Counted from the first letter of the stretch, positions 8,465-14,985 are shown. The stretch is DNA of 18,728 nucleotides from an uncultured Oscillospiraceae bacterium (GCA_910584835.1 CAJUEG010000050.1:1-18728); one strand, 5' to 3'. Notes: generated from the letters alone by a model not told the origin. Made by a program: numbers and translations.

Positions 8465-8646
8465 GAAGCGCGCAGCCGTTGTGAGCAGCGCAAGCCCCAA
8501 TGGGGCCCCCACAAAGCCTCCTTTGGCTTTGTGGGGAGAGGAGAAGCAAGGGAGCGAACGCAGTTTTCGCCAAAGGCGGAAACGGAGCTGAGCGGACTTT
8601 GCTTCGACGAAAGCCGCGCGTGGCGAACAGGCGCAGCGTGACAACA
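8465..8646 (+). repeat. 182-bp intergenic repeat element, copy A
   Basis: The element is nearly identical to 9443-9625: three substitutions, all in the first 30 bases, and one inserted base. It holds a perfect hairpin ccccacaaagcc / ggctttgtgggg (stem arms about 8507-8518 and 8525-8536), then agaggagaagcaaggg, a second hairpin around ttttcgccaaaggcggaaa, and ends gcgcagcgtgacaaca. No gene with a ribosome binding site was found in it. Confidence 0.9.
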
Positions 8647-8674
8647 TAACAGATTTAAGGAGTTTTCGTGACAT

Positions 8675-9442
8675 ATGAAACGTATTCTTGCCCTGGCCCT
8701 GTGCGCCGCCCTGGCGCTGTCCCTGCTGGCCGCGTGCGGCGGCAGCGCCGCCCAGGAGACCGTTCCGCCCACCGATCCCGCCGTCACCGACGGCCCCTTG
8801 GGCGAGCCCGACCCCACCCGGGAACCCTCCGCCGCCCCCAGCGGGGAGCCGTCTGCGGAGCCCTCCCAGCAGCCCAGTGAGGAGCCGTCCACAGGGCCGG
8901 TGGAAAACACCTCCGAGCCCTCCGCGGCCCCCACACCCACGCCGAAACCCACCCCCGCGCCCACGCCGAAGCCCACGCCCGCTCCTACCCCCACCCCTGC
9001 CCCCACTCCCACGCCGGAGTCCACCCCCGCCCCCGCCGGGGACGTGGACCTGTCCGCTTTCTATACGGACATGACCAGCCAGTATCAGTTCGGCTTCCTG
9101 GAGCTGGCCTCCGCGGAGCTGCTGGACGGCTACTATCCGGGCCTGAGCGCCATCGACGCCGTGCAGTGCCTGGTCTATGTCGTCCAGATGTCCATGAACA
9201 ACGGCGAGTTCGGCCTGGTGCAGGTGAAGGACAGCGGCGACGTGGACGCGGTAAAGGCCATTTTCCAGGCCCGCGTGGACTATATGGTGGGAGACGGCGA
9301 GAGCCCCGGCGGCGCCTGGTATCCCGGTCCCACCGAGCAGTGGAAAAACAACTCCCGCATTGTCTCCAACGGAAATTACGTCATGATGGTGGTCCACGAG
9401 AACTGCGACGACATCGTGGCGGCGTTCAACGCATTGTTTTGA
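8675..9442 (+). CDS. Lipoprotein with Pro/Thr-rich linker, DUF4358-like (copy 2)
   Basis: The protein is 255 residues with lipoprotein signal MKRILALALCAALALSLLAAC (Cys21 lipidated). AAGGAG lies 12 bases before the ATG. Residues of about 24-122 are a low-complexity linker: first Glu/Pro/Ser-rich (SGEPSAEPSQQPSEEPS), then PTP/KPTPAPT repeats, a typical wall-spanning stalk. The C-terminal domain (about 125-255) resembles copy 1: YYPGLSAIDAVQCLVYVVQM, GEFGLVQVKDSGDVDAVKAIFQARVD, and NGNYVMMVVHENCDDIVAAFNALF. The stalk suggests a domain held away from the membrane. The stop codon directly abuts repeat copy B. The flanking 182-bp direct repeats make this gene a candidate for loss or copy change by recombination. 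Function is unknown. Confidence 0.85.
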   Translation: MKRILALALCAALALSLLAACGGSAAQETVPPTDPAVTDGPLGEPDPTREPSAAPSGEPSAEPSQQPSEEPSTGPVENTSEPSAAPTPTPKPTPAPTPKPTPAPTPTPAPTPTPESTPAPAGDVDLSAFYTDMTSQYQFGFLELASAELLDGYYPGLSAIDAVQCLVYVVQMSMNNGEFGLVQVKDSGDVDAVKAIFQARVDYMVGDGESPGGAWYPGPTEQWKNNSRIVSNGNYVMMVVHENCDDIVAAFNALF

Positions 9443-9625
9443 GAAGCGCGGAGCCGTCGCGAGCAGCGCAAGCCCCAATGGGGCCCCCACAAAGCCATCC
9501 TTTGGCTTTGTGGGGAGAGGAGAAGCAAGGGAGCGAACGCAGTTTTCGCCAAAGGCGGAAACGGAGCTGAGCGGACTTTGCTTCGACGAAAGCCGCGCGT
9601 GGCGAACAGGCGCAGCGTGACAACA
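9443..9625 (+). repeat. 182-bp intergenic repeat element, copy B
   Basis: This is a direct repeat of 8465-8646, about 979 bases downstream, starting immediately after the TGA of the second lipoprotein gene. After the first 30 bases the only difference is one extra A in the loop of the first hairpin (ccccacaaagcc-atccttt-ggctttgtgggg). It ends with the same cgcagcgtgacaaca. Together with the hairpins to 9712 it fills the 301-base gap before the acyltransferase gene. Confidence 0.9.
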
Positions 9626-9640
9626 AGAAGCTCGGAGAAA

Positions 9641-9675
9641 CGGCCAAGCGCCCTGGCCGCTTCGCAGCGTGACAG
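9641..9675 (+). repeat. Hairpin plus partial AGCGTGACA motif
   Basis: A 6-bp stem cggcca (9641-9646) / tggccg (9654-9659) is followed by cttcgcagcgtgacag. This mirrors the layout at 8428-8461, a short variable hairpin followed by the same motif, so it appears to be another unit of the repeat family. Confidence 0.5.
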
Positions 9676-9689
9676 CTGATCCACAGCCT

Positions 9690-9712
9690 GCCCCGGCGCT
9701 TCGCGCCGGGGC
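9690..9712 (+). terminator. Strong GC hairpin, possible terminator
   Basis: A perfect 10-bp stem gccccggcgc / gcgccggggc has a TTC loop and is followed by ggcttctatcctt, which is only weakly U-rich. It lies between the lipoprotein region and the acyltransferase start. Confidence 0.5.
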
Positions 9713-9743
9713 GGCTTCTATCCTTCCGGCGAGGTGAAAGCCC

Positions 9744-11177
9744 GTGATTTTTTCCAGCCCGCTTTTTCTCTTCCTCTATTTCCCCATCGTATTGACCCTT
9801 TACTATGTCTCCCCCCTGCGGTGGCGCAATCTGGTGCTGCTCATCGTCAACCTGGCGTTTTACGGCTGGGGGGAGCCGGTGTACGTGCTCATCATGTTCC
9901 TCTCCATCGCCATCGACTACTCCCACGGGCGCATCGTCACCCGGTGCAAGGCAAAGGGGAACGACAGGGGCGCGCGGATGGCGGTGGCGTCGTCGGTGGT
10001 GTTCAACCTCCTGCTGCTGGGCTTCTTCAAGTACTACAACTTCATCGCGTCCAGCCTGGCCGCCGTCGGCGCGGGTTTTCTGCCGGTGATCGACAGCCTG
10101 CCCCTGCCCGGGGGGGAGTCCATCCCCTTCACCCTGCCCATCGGCATCTCCTTCTACACCTTCCAGACCATGAGCTACACCATCGACGTGTACCGGGGGG
10201 ACGCCCGCTGCCAGAAGAACATCGTCACCTTCGGCACCTTCGTCACCCTGTTCCCCCAGCTCATCGCCGGCCCCATCATCAAGTACAAGGACCTGGACGG
10301 GCAGCTGGAGCGCCGTGAGTACACCTTTGAGAAATTCGCCTCCGGCGTCCAGCGCTTCACCATCGGCGCGTGCAAAAAGGTGCTGCTGGCCAACGCCCTG
10401 GGCCCCCTGTGGGACGTATACCTGGCCACCCCTTCCGCCCGGCTCACCACCCTGGGGGCGTGGCTGGGGATTGCGGCGTTTTCCCTCCAGCTCTACTTCG
10501 ACTTCTCCGGCTATTCGGACATGGCCATCGGCCTGGGCCGGATGCTGGGCTTTGAATTTCTGGAAAACTTCAACTACCCCTACCTGGCCAAGTCCGCCGG
10601 CGAGTTCTGGCGGCGGTGGCACATCTCCCTGGGCAGCTGGTTTAGGGAGTACCTGTACTTCCCCCTGGGGGGCTCCCGGGTAAGCCGGGGCCGGATGGTG
10701 TTCAACCTCTTCGTGGTCTGGGCCGCCACCGGCATCTGGCACGGGGCCAGCTGGAACTTCCTGATCTGGGGCCTGTACTGGTTTGTGTGGATCACCCTGG
10801 AAAAGCTGTGGCTGGGCAGGGTGCTGGACAAGGCCCCGGCCTGGGCCTGCCACATCTACGGCGTGGTCATCGCCGTGGTGGGCTGGGCCATCTTTGCCGT
10901 GGAGGACTTCTCCGCCATGGGGCCGTACCTGGCCGCCATGTTCGGCTTCGGGGCGGGGGCGCTGGACGGCGATTTCCTCTACTACCTGCGCAGCTATCTG
11001 CCCATCCTGGCCATCGCCGCCGCTGCCGCCACGCCGCTGGGCAAAAACCTGTGGCACGCTCTGCCGGAGCGGACGCGGCAGGCCGCCTTCCCGGTGCTGA
11101 TGCTGGCCGGGCTGGCCCTCACCACCGCCTACCTGGTGGACGGCACCTACAACCCCTTCCTGTACTTTAGATTTTAG
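9744..11177 (+). CDS. MBOAT-family membrane O-acyltransferase (AlgI/PatA/DltB-like)
   Basis: The 477-residue multi-pass membrane protein begins at GTG 9744, with GAGGTGA six bases upstream. Family signatures run in order: FSSPLFLFLYFPIVLTLYY, LPIGISFYTFQTMSYTIDVYRG, FPQLIAGPI, LQLYFDFSGYSDMAIGLGRMLGF, FEFLENFNYPY, then FWRRWHISLGSWFREYLYFPLGG (His293) and GIWHGASWNF (His333, the invariant catalytic His of the family). In AlgI-type systems such proteins move acetyl groups across the membrane to extracytoplasmic polysaccharide. The next gene encodes a DHHW/AlgX-like protein, the usual partner, so surface-polysaccharide O-acetylation is the best guess. DltB (teichoic acid D-alanylation) is less likely because no dltA/C/D neighbours are present. 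The exact acceptor is unknown. Confidence 0.92.
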   Translation: MIFSSPLFLFLYFPIVLTLYYVSPLRWRNLVLLIVNLAFYGWGEPVYVLIMFLSIAIDYSHGRIVTRCKAKGNDRGARMAVASSVVFNLLLLGFFKYYNFIASSLAAVGAGFLPVIDSLPLPGGESIPFTLPIGISFYTFQTMSYTIDVYRGDARCQKNIVTFGTFVTLFPQLIAGPIIKYKDLDGQLERREYTFEKFASGVQRFTIGACKKVLLANALGPLWDVYLATPSARLTTLGAWLGIAAFSLQLYFDFSGYSDMAIGLGRMLGFEFLENFNYPYLAKSAGEFWRRWHISLGSWFREYLYFPLGGSRVSRGRMVFNLFVVWAATGIWHGASWNFLIWGLYWFVWITLEKLWLGRVLDKAPAWACHIYGVVIAVVGWAIFAVEDFSAMGPYLAAMFGFGAGALDGDFLYYLRSYLPILAIAAAAATPLGKNLWHALPERTRQAAFPVLMLAGLALTTAYLVDGTYNPFLYFRF

Positions 11178-11182
11178 GAGGC

Positions 11183-11208
11183 AGTCTTTTTCTTGAAAGA
11201 AAAAGACT
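11183..11208 (+). repeat. A/T-rich hairpin between the acyltransferase and DHHW genes
   Basis: An 11-bp perfect inverted repeat agtctttttct / agaaaaagact has a tgaa loop and begins 6 bases after the acyltransferase stop. It is far more A/T-rich than its surroundings and is followed by caaaaagaactttaaac. It lacks a terminal T run on the + strand. It may be a small mobile or repeated intergenic palindrome rather than a terminator. Confidence 0.6.
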
Positions 11209-11304
11209 CAAAAAGAACTTTAAACCGTTACCGCCGTTGTTTATCATCCCGCGTTCTGCGCTCGGCAGCGGGAACAATGTGCTTTTCCATAAGGGGATAT
11301 ATTT

Positions 11305-12516
11305 ATGAATAAGAAATACGCGATCTTTATTACCGCCCTGTTCTGCCTGTTCACCTTCGGCTTTGGGGCGGCGCTGATCCTCTCCCCCAGCCGGGACTTC
11401 TCCGACCAGGAAAACCGCTATCTGGCCCAGTTCAGAGCACCCACTCCGGCCACCCTGCGCTCGGGGGAATTTATGGAGAAGTTTGAGGACTATGTGTCCG
11501 ACCAGTTCCCCCTCCGGGACCAGTGGATTCAGCTCAAGGCCCTGTCGGAGCGGGCGCTGGGCAAGCAGGAGAACAACAAGGTCTACTTCGGCACCGACGG
11601 CCAGACCCTGTTCGCCCACTTCACCGCCCCCACCCAGGAGGAGCTGAAGCAGAAGGCGGGCTTTGTGAACAAGCTGGGGGAAAACCTGGACGTGCCGGTG
11701 TACTTCTCCCTGGTGCCGGACAAGAGCTTTGTGCTGTCGGAGCTGCTGCCCGCCAACGCCCCCAACGTGGACGACGGCTCCACCATTGACCGGGTCCGGG
11801 AGCTGTGCGGAGACCTGCCGCCGGACAAGAGCCGCCCATGGTCTGAGCTGCCGCCGGAGGACGCCGTCTTTCAGGTGAACTTCATCGACCTGCGGGGCGC
11901 GCTGGCCGGCACAGAGGACAGCTTCTACCGCACCGACCACCACTGGACCACCATGGGGGCCCAGCGGGCCTGTCAGGCGCTGCTGGAGGGGATGGGCCTT
12001 GTCAGCCAGGCGGCAGGTGCGGACGGGCTGTCCTATCAGGCGCTGCCCTACACCCAGGTGAGCGGCAGCTTCTACGGCACCACCTACTCCGCCGCCGGGG
12101 CGGGCTGGGTGGACCCGGACAGCATCCACGCCGTAATCCCCGAGGGGGGCACAAAGGGCCGCGTCACCGTCACCGGCTACCCCGAGGGCCAGCCCATCGA
12201 GAGCTCCCTGTACCACCCGGAAAAGCTGGCCGTCAAGGACAAGTACGCCTACTTTCTGGGGGGCAACCAGCCCCTGTGCGTCATTGAGAACCCGGACGCG
12301 GCCAACGGGAAACTGCTGGTGGTCCGGGACTCCTACTCCGACTCCCTGGCCCCCTTCCTGGCGGAGGAGTTCCGGGAGGTCCACCTGTTCGACCTGCGGT
12401 ATAACAACCTGTCCTTGAAGCAGTACGCGGCGGACCACGAGATCGACCAGGTGCTGGTGCTCTACTCCGCGGCCAACTTCACCACCGACCAGAACCTGTT
12501 CAAGCTGGGGCTGTAA
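11305..12516 (+). CDS. DHHW-family / AlgX-AlgJ-like SGNH-type protein
   Basis: The 403-residue protein has an N-terminal hydrophobic anchor or signal (about residues 5-27, YAIFITALFCLFTFGFGAAL) and should act outside the membrane. The following DFSDQENRYLAQFRAPT and SGEFMEKFEDYVSDQFPLRDQW segments are hallmarks of the DHHW family. Its name-giving motif is present at residues 211-214 (YRTDHHWTTMGA). Near the C-terminus VVRDSYSDSLAPFL supplies the Ser (about S343) of an SGNH-hydrolase-like site. By analogy with AlgJ/AlgX, it would receive acetyl groups from the upstream MBOAT protein and transfer them to an exported polymer. The start has AAGGGG 8 bases upstream. The 127-base gap from the acyltransferase holds a hairpin but no clear promoter, so co-transcription is likely. 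Confidence 0.9.
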   Translation: MNKKYAIFITALFCLFTFGFGAALILSPSRDFSDQENRYLAQFRAPTPATLRSGEFMEKFEDYVSDQFPLRDQWIQLKALSERALGKQENNKVYFGTDGQTLFAHFTAPTQEELKQKAGFVNKLGENLDVPVYFSLVPDKSFVLSELLPANAPNVDDGSTIDRVRELCGDLPPDKSRPWSELPPEDAVFQVNFIDLRGALAGTEDSFYRTDHHWTTMGAQRACQALLEGMGLVSQAAGADGLSYQALPYTQVSGSFYGTTYSAAGAGWVDPDSIHAVIPEGGTKGRVTVTGYPEGQPIESSLYHPEKLAVKDKYAYFLGGNQPLCVIENPDAANGKLLVVRDSYSDSLAPFLAEEFREVHLFDLRYNNLSLKQYAADHEIDQVLVLYSAANFTTDQNLFKLGL

Positions 12517-12581
12517 AAGCTATCTCCCCCGGCCTCCACGGGAAGCGGCGGCGCGCAGAAGCTGCGCCCGTGCCTGTGCGC

Positions 12582-12614
12582 AAAAAACCCCTCCGGCGGC
12601 GCCGGAGGGGTTTT
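12582..12614. terminator. Bidirectional terminator between convergent genes
   Basis: A perfect 10-bp stem cccctccggc / gccggagggg with a ggc loop is flanked by six A on the left and four T on the right. It can end the + transcript of the DHHW gene and the - transcript of the LytTR/DUF3021 operon. Confidence 0.85.
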
Positions 12615-12620
12615 GCTTAT

Positions 12621-12669
12621 TTCTTGTCCCGGTTCTTGGGGATTCGTTTACTTCTTGTCCCGGTTCTTG
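12621..12669 (-). repeat. 18-nt direct duplication at the 3' end of the DUF3021 gene
   Basis: The word ttcttgtcccggttcttg occurs at 12621-12638 and 12652-12669, 31 bases apart. The second copy encodes the C-terminus (KNRDKK, stop). The first lies just beyond the stop and on the minus strand would also read KNRDKK followed by a stop. Confidence 0.85.
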
Positions 12670-13091
12670 CGGTACCAGTCCAGCCGGTCGTCCCACCTGC
12701 GCCCGCTGGCCCGGTAGTAGATCTCGATCCCCGCCGTGATGGCCGCAAAGATGAGCAGGAAGGTCACCCCAAAGCTCACCCACGCCCAGGCGTTTTCCAC
12801 CGGGAACCAGCCGAAGCCCACCGCGAAAGCCGTGATAATGGCTCCGAATACCACAAAGAACAGGATCATCCGCCAGCCGTAGGCCAGCTTCTTGATGAGC
12901 AGGTCGGAAAAGGCCACCACCTGCATCACCCCCGACGCCACGCCCACCAGCAGCAGGGAAAACAGCATGGGCAGGGACGCGCCCTCCTGCTTGAACACCC
13001 ACAGGAAAAACAGGTAGATACACATGGCGGCGGTGTAATTCAGGGCCGCCCGCTCCTTGACGGCCAGGACCACCTCAAAAAACTTTTTCAT
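12648..13091 (-). CDS. DUF3021-family four-helix membrane protein
   Basis: The protein is 147 residues. ATG 13091 is preferred, with AAAGGAG 8 bases upstream overlapping the stop of the LytTR gene; an upstream GTG at 13109 overlaps that stop but lacks a Shine-Dalgarno. Four hydrophobic helices are visible: ALNYTAAMCIYLFFLWVF, PMLFSLLLVGVASGVMQVV, MILFFVVFGAIITAFAVGF and VSFGVTFLLIFAAITAGIEIYY. A charged C-terminal tail (RRWDDRLDWYRKNRDKK) follows. The pairing of a DUF3021 membrane protein with a stand-alone LytTR regulator is common in Firmicutes. In such pairs the membrane protein is thought to modulate the regulator, though the exact role here is inferred. The genes are translationally close (stop of LytTR at 13106) and form one operon. 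Confidence 0.85.
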   Translation of the reverse strand: MKKFFEVVLAVKERAALNYTAAMCIYLFFLWVFKQEGASLPMLFSLLLVGVASGVMQVVAFSDLLIKKLAYGWRMILFFVVFGAIITAFAVGFGWFPVENAWAWVSFGVTFLLIFAAITAGIEIYYRASGRRWDDRLDWYRKNRDKK

Positions 13092-13105
13092 GGGTTCCGC
13101 TCCTT

Positions 13106-13543
13106 TCACAATCCCAATTTTGCCTTGATGGCGGGGACGTACTGGCGGTTGGCCACCACCACCTCGCCGTTGGACATGGTCAGCCGCAGCCGCCCCCCGA
13201 AGTCGGGGCGCAGGGACTTCACCTGTCCGAAATTCACAATGACGGACTTGCTCACCCGGACAAAGTCCCAGCCGGCCAGCTGTTCCTCCAGCTCGTACAG
13301 CCGCAGCCGGGTCTCGTACACCCCGCCCGCCGTGTACAGGAAGGTGCCCCGGTCCACGGTGTCGATGTAGAGCACCTCCGCCCCGTCCAAAATACAGGTC
13401 TCGCCGTCCTTCTCCCCGGTGAGCCGGGCGTCGGCCAGCCGCAGCAGCTCAATGAGCCGGGCGGTCTGGGCGTCCATGCGCCCGCAGCGGACGGCCACCT
13501 CCGTCTGCTCCAGTCCCGGGCACTCCTCCACGGTCACTTTCAT
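13106..13543 (-). CDS. LytTR-domain transcriptional regulator (no receiver domain)
   Basis: This 145-residue regulator starts MKVTVEECPGLEQTEVAVRCG. ATG 13543 is chosen; the frame extends upstream without a better site, and AAAGGAG is 11 bases and GAGG 4 bases before it. The C-terminal LytTR DNA-binding domain runs from about residue 52: EVLYIDTVDRGTFLYTAGGVYE, LYELEEQLAGWDFVRVSKSVIVNF, VKSLRPDFGGRLRLTMSNGE, and the family-end VVANRQYVPAIKAKL. It lacks a receiver domain, so it is controlled in another way, probably through the DUF3021 partner. Upstream, a promoter (13692-13720) lies in an 11-bp inverted repeat, and the leader passes through a degenerate repeat copy (13611-13686). Self-regulation is typical of such pairs. 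Confidence 0.9.
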   Translation of the reverse strand: MKVTVEECPGLEQTEVAVRCGRMDAQTARLIELLRLADARLTGEKDGETCILDGAEVLYIDTVDRGTFLYTAGGVYETRLRLYELEEQLAGWDFVRVSKSVIVNFGQVKSLRPDFGGRLRLTMSNGEVVVANRQYVPAIKAKLGL

Positions 13544-13610
13544 GGGCCTCACGTCTCCTTTCATCATCGACACAAGCTCCACTCAGGCGCTTCCCCCTTA
13601 CGGGGAAAGC

Positions 13611-13686
13611 TTCTTCGTTCTGCTGCGTCTCCTCTCCCCACATAGCCCGAAACACGGCTTTGCAGGGGCCCCTGTTTGCAGCTGCA
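13611..13686 (-). repeat. Degenerate, inverted copy (C) of the 182-bp repeat element
   Basis: Read on the minus strand, this stretch keeps the order of copies A and B: a ggggcccc-like block, caaagcc, a short spacer, ggctatgtggggagaggaga and gaacg. The hairpin arms have drifted and the tail is absent, although a different hairpin (gcttccccc..ggggaaagc, 13589-13610) takes the position of the second hairpin. It lies in the 5' leader of the LytTR gene. Confidence 0.65.
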
Positions 13687-13691
13687 CCCTC

Positions 13692-13720
13692 AGCATACAC
13701 GCCAGCGCCCCTCTTGGCAA
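13692..13720 (-). promoter_or_regulatory. Probable promoter of the LytTR/DUF3021 operon, within an inverted repeat
   Basis: On the minus strand TTGCCA (13720-13715), a 17-bp spacer and TATGCT (13697-13692) are well spaced. The -35 and spacer lie in a perfect 11-bp inverted repeat (gccagcgcccc at 13701-13711, ggggcgctggc at 13721-13731), a candidate operator. The -10 matches consensus at only four of six positions. Confidence 0.5.
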
Positions 13721-13761
13721 GGGGCGCTGGCGCGACCTGCCGGAATCGCCGCCCAAGCTGC

Positions 13762-13794
13762 AAAAAACCGGGCGCGGAAAAATTCCGCGCCCGG
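13762..13794 (-). terminator. Rho-independent terminator of the CorA gene
   Basis: On the minus strand a 12-bp perfect stem (ccgggcgcggaa / ttccgcgcccgg) with a 3-base loop is followed by six T (the A run at 13762-13767). It lies 28 bases downstream of the corA stop; parS sits between the two. Confidence 0.9.
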
Positions 13795-13800
13795 TCCGGG

Positions 13801-13816
13801 TGTTTCACGTGAAACA
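13801..13816. other. parS: parS centromere site (ParB-binding)
   Basis: TGTTTCACGTGAAACA is a perfect 16-bp palindrome identical to the consensus chromosomal parS bound by ParB (Spo0J in Bacillus). It is intergenic, between the corA terminator and stop codon. ParB loads here, spreads, and recruits SMC and ParA for origin segregation. In most bacteria parS sites cluster around the replication origin, so this segment may lie in the origin-proximal part of the chromosome. Confidence 0.93.
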
Positions 13817-13822
13817 TTTGTT

Positions 13823-14749
13823 TTATAGCAGGTCCTTCTTTCTCAGGATGACGCCCGCCACCACGATAATGGCCACGGAGATGAGCAGCGGCGGCCAGAA
13901 GCTCCCGGCGAAGGGCAGCCAGCCCACGTTCATGCCGTAAAAGCTGAACACGATGTTGGGCACCGTCATGAGGATGGTGACGGAGGCCAGCAGCTTCATG
14001 ATCACGTTCAGGTTGTTGGAGATGACGGAGGCGAAGGCGTCCATCATGCCGGAGATGATGTCGGAGTAGATCTGGGCCATCTCGATGGCCTGGCGCACCT
14101 CGATGAGCACGTCCTCCAGCAGGTCGTGGTCCTCCTCGTAGAGGGTGACGATCCGCCCCCGGAGGATTTTCTCCAGCGTCACCTCGTTGGCCTTGAGGGA
14201 GGTGTTGAAGTAGACCAGGGATTTCTCCAGGTCGAGGAGCTGGATCAGCTCCTTGTTCCGCTGGGATTTGTACAGCTGCCGCTCCATGTGGTTGTAGGTC
14301 TTGTCGATCTGCTTCAAATAATTCAAGTACCGCTTGGCCACCAGCAGCAGGATGTTCAAAATAAACCGGGTGCGCTGCTCGGTACGCACGTCCCGCACCG
14401 CGCCGCTCTGCAGGTCCCGCACCACCGAGGTCTCCTTAAGGCACACGGTGATGATGTGCTTATCCGTGACAATGATGCCCATGGGCAGGGTGGAGTAGAC
14501 CACGCCGGTCTCATCCTGCTCCATGGCGGGGGTGTCCACAATGATGAGGGTGGAGCCGTCCTCCTTGTCGATACGGGAGGTCTCCTCCTCGTCCAGGGCC
14601 GCCCGGAGGAAGGAGGGCTCCACCGCCAGGGTGGCGGCCACGGTTTTCAGCTCGTCCTCGCTGGGGTTGATAAGGTTCACCCAGCAGCCGTCGGTGACGG
14701 AGCTGAGCTGGGTCATTTTTCCCTCCACGGTCTTGTGGATGGTCATCAT
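13823..14749 (-). CDS. corA: CorA-family divalent metal (magnesium) channel
   Basis: The protein is 308 residues, taking ATG 14749 (MMTIHKTVEGKM) as the start, with AAAGGTG about 10 bases upstream; the frame runs further upstream into the hairpin-rich leader, but that part has no family match. A large N-terminal cytoplasmic domain (WVNLINPSEDEL, VDTPAME...VYSTLPMGIIVTDKHIITV, helices with RYLNYLKQIDKTYNHMERQLYKS) is followed by two C-terminal helices. The first helix ends in the selectivity motif YGMN (G272-M273-N274), and the second is PLLISVAIIVVAGVILRKKDLL. This is the classic CorA layout for Mg2+ (or Co2+/Ni2+) uptake by a pentameric channel. A terminator follows the gene. Its promoter appears to lie about 230 bases upstream, giving a long structured leader that could be regulatory. 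Confidence 0.92.
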   Translation of the reverse strand: MMTIHKTVEGKMTQLSSVTDGCWVNLINPSEDELKTVAATLAVEPSFLRAALDEEETSRIDKEDGSTLIIVDTPAMEQDETGVVYSTLPMGIIVTDKHIITVCLKETSVVRDLQSGAVRDVRTEQRTRFILNILLLVAKRYLNYLKQIDKTYNHMERQLYKSQRNKELIQLLDLEKSLVYFNTSLKANEVTLEKILRGRIVTLYEEDHDLLEDVLIEVRQAIEMAQIYSDIISGMMDAFASVISNNLNVIMKLLASVTILMTVPNIVFSFYGMNVGWLPFAGSFWPPLLISVAIIVVAGVILRKKDLL

Positions 14750-14979
14750 AACGCGCTCACACCTTTCCCGGCGCGGCGGAAAAGGGCAAAAAAATCCCCC
14801 GCCGCGCCCATGTAAAATCGTCCTGTTGACAGCGGCGTCAACAGGCGGCGGGCGCACGGGGAGGCAGGGAAACTGACTCAGCGGGTGCGCCGTGTGGTTT
14901 GTGTACCGCTTTGACTGAATGGATCGCCCGACACGACGCAGATCACTTCCCTTATAGGTTTATTTGCCGCCGCTGCGGC
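14750..14979 (-). promoter_or_regulatory. Structured 5' leader of corA, candidate regulatory RNA
   Basis: This stretch between the minus-strand promoter at 14986-15014 and the corA ATG has no supported gene. It holds nested inverted repeats. One is ggcgcac 14851-14857 with gtgcgcc 14885-14891. A second is cctgttgac 14822-14830 with gtcaacagg 14837-14845. A third is a 10-bp stem, ggcgcggcgg 14770-14779 with ccgccgcgcc 14799-14808, whose loop carries a seven-T run on the minus strand and which ends just before the ribosome binding site. I could not match it to the Mg2+-sensing M-box or another known riboswitch by eye. Confidence 0.45.
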
Positions 14980-14985
14980 TTTTTT

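Noticed and set aside
7811..9490. Long minus-strand frame across both lipoprotein genes and repeat A
   Set aside because: It is antisense to two genes with good signal peptides and runs through the repeats. The same peptide (RFRLWRKLRSLPC) reappears at repeat B only because the DNA is repeated.
9426..11057. Long minus-strand frame opposite the acyltransferase gene
   Set aside because: Gly/Gln/His-rich shadow of a clear MBOAT gene; no start signal.
12570..13370. Plus-strand 266-residue frame opposite LytTR and DUF3021
   Set aside because: It lacks a start signal, covers two well-supported minus-strand genes and has no recognisable domain.
13449..13817. Minus-strand frame starting MFHVKH
   Set aside because: Its start codon is inside the parS palindrome and the rest crosses a terminator, a promoter and repeat C; it then overlaps the LytTR gene.
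14966..14985. Plus-strand terminator (gccgc-cgct-gcggc then six T)
   Set aside because: No plus-strand transcript is evident upstream. The T run and stem are better explained as the start region of the minus-strand corA leader.
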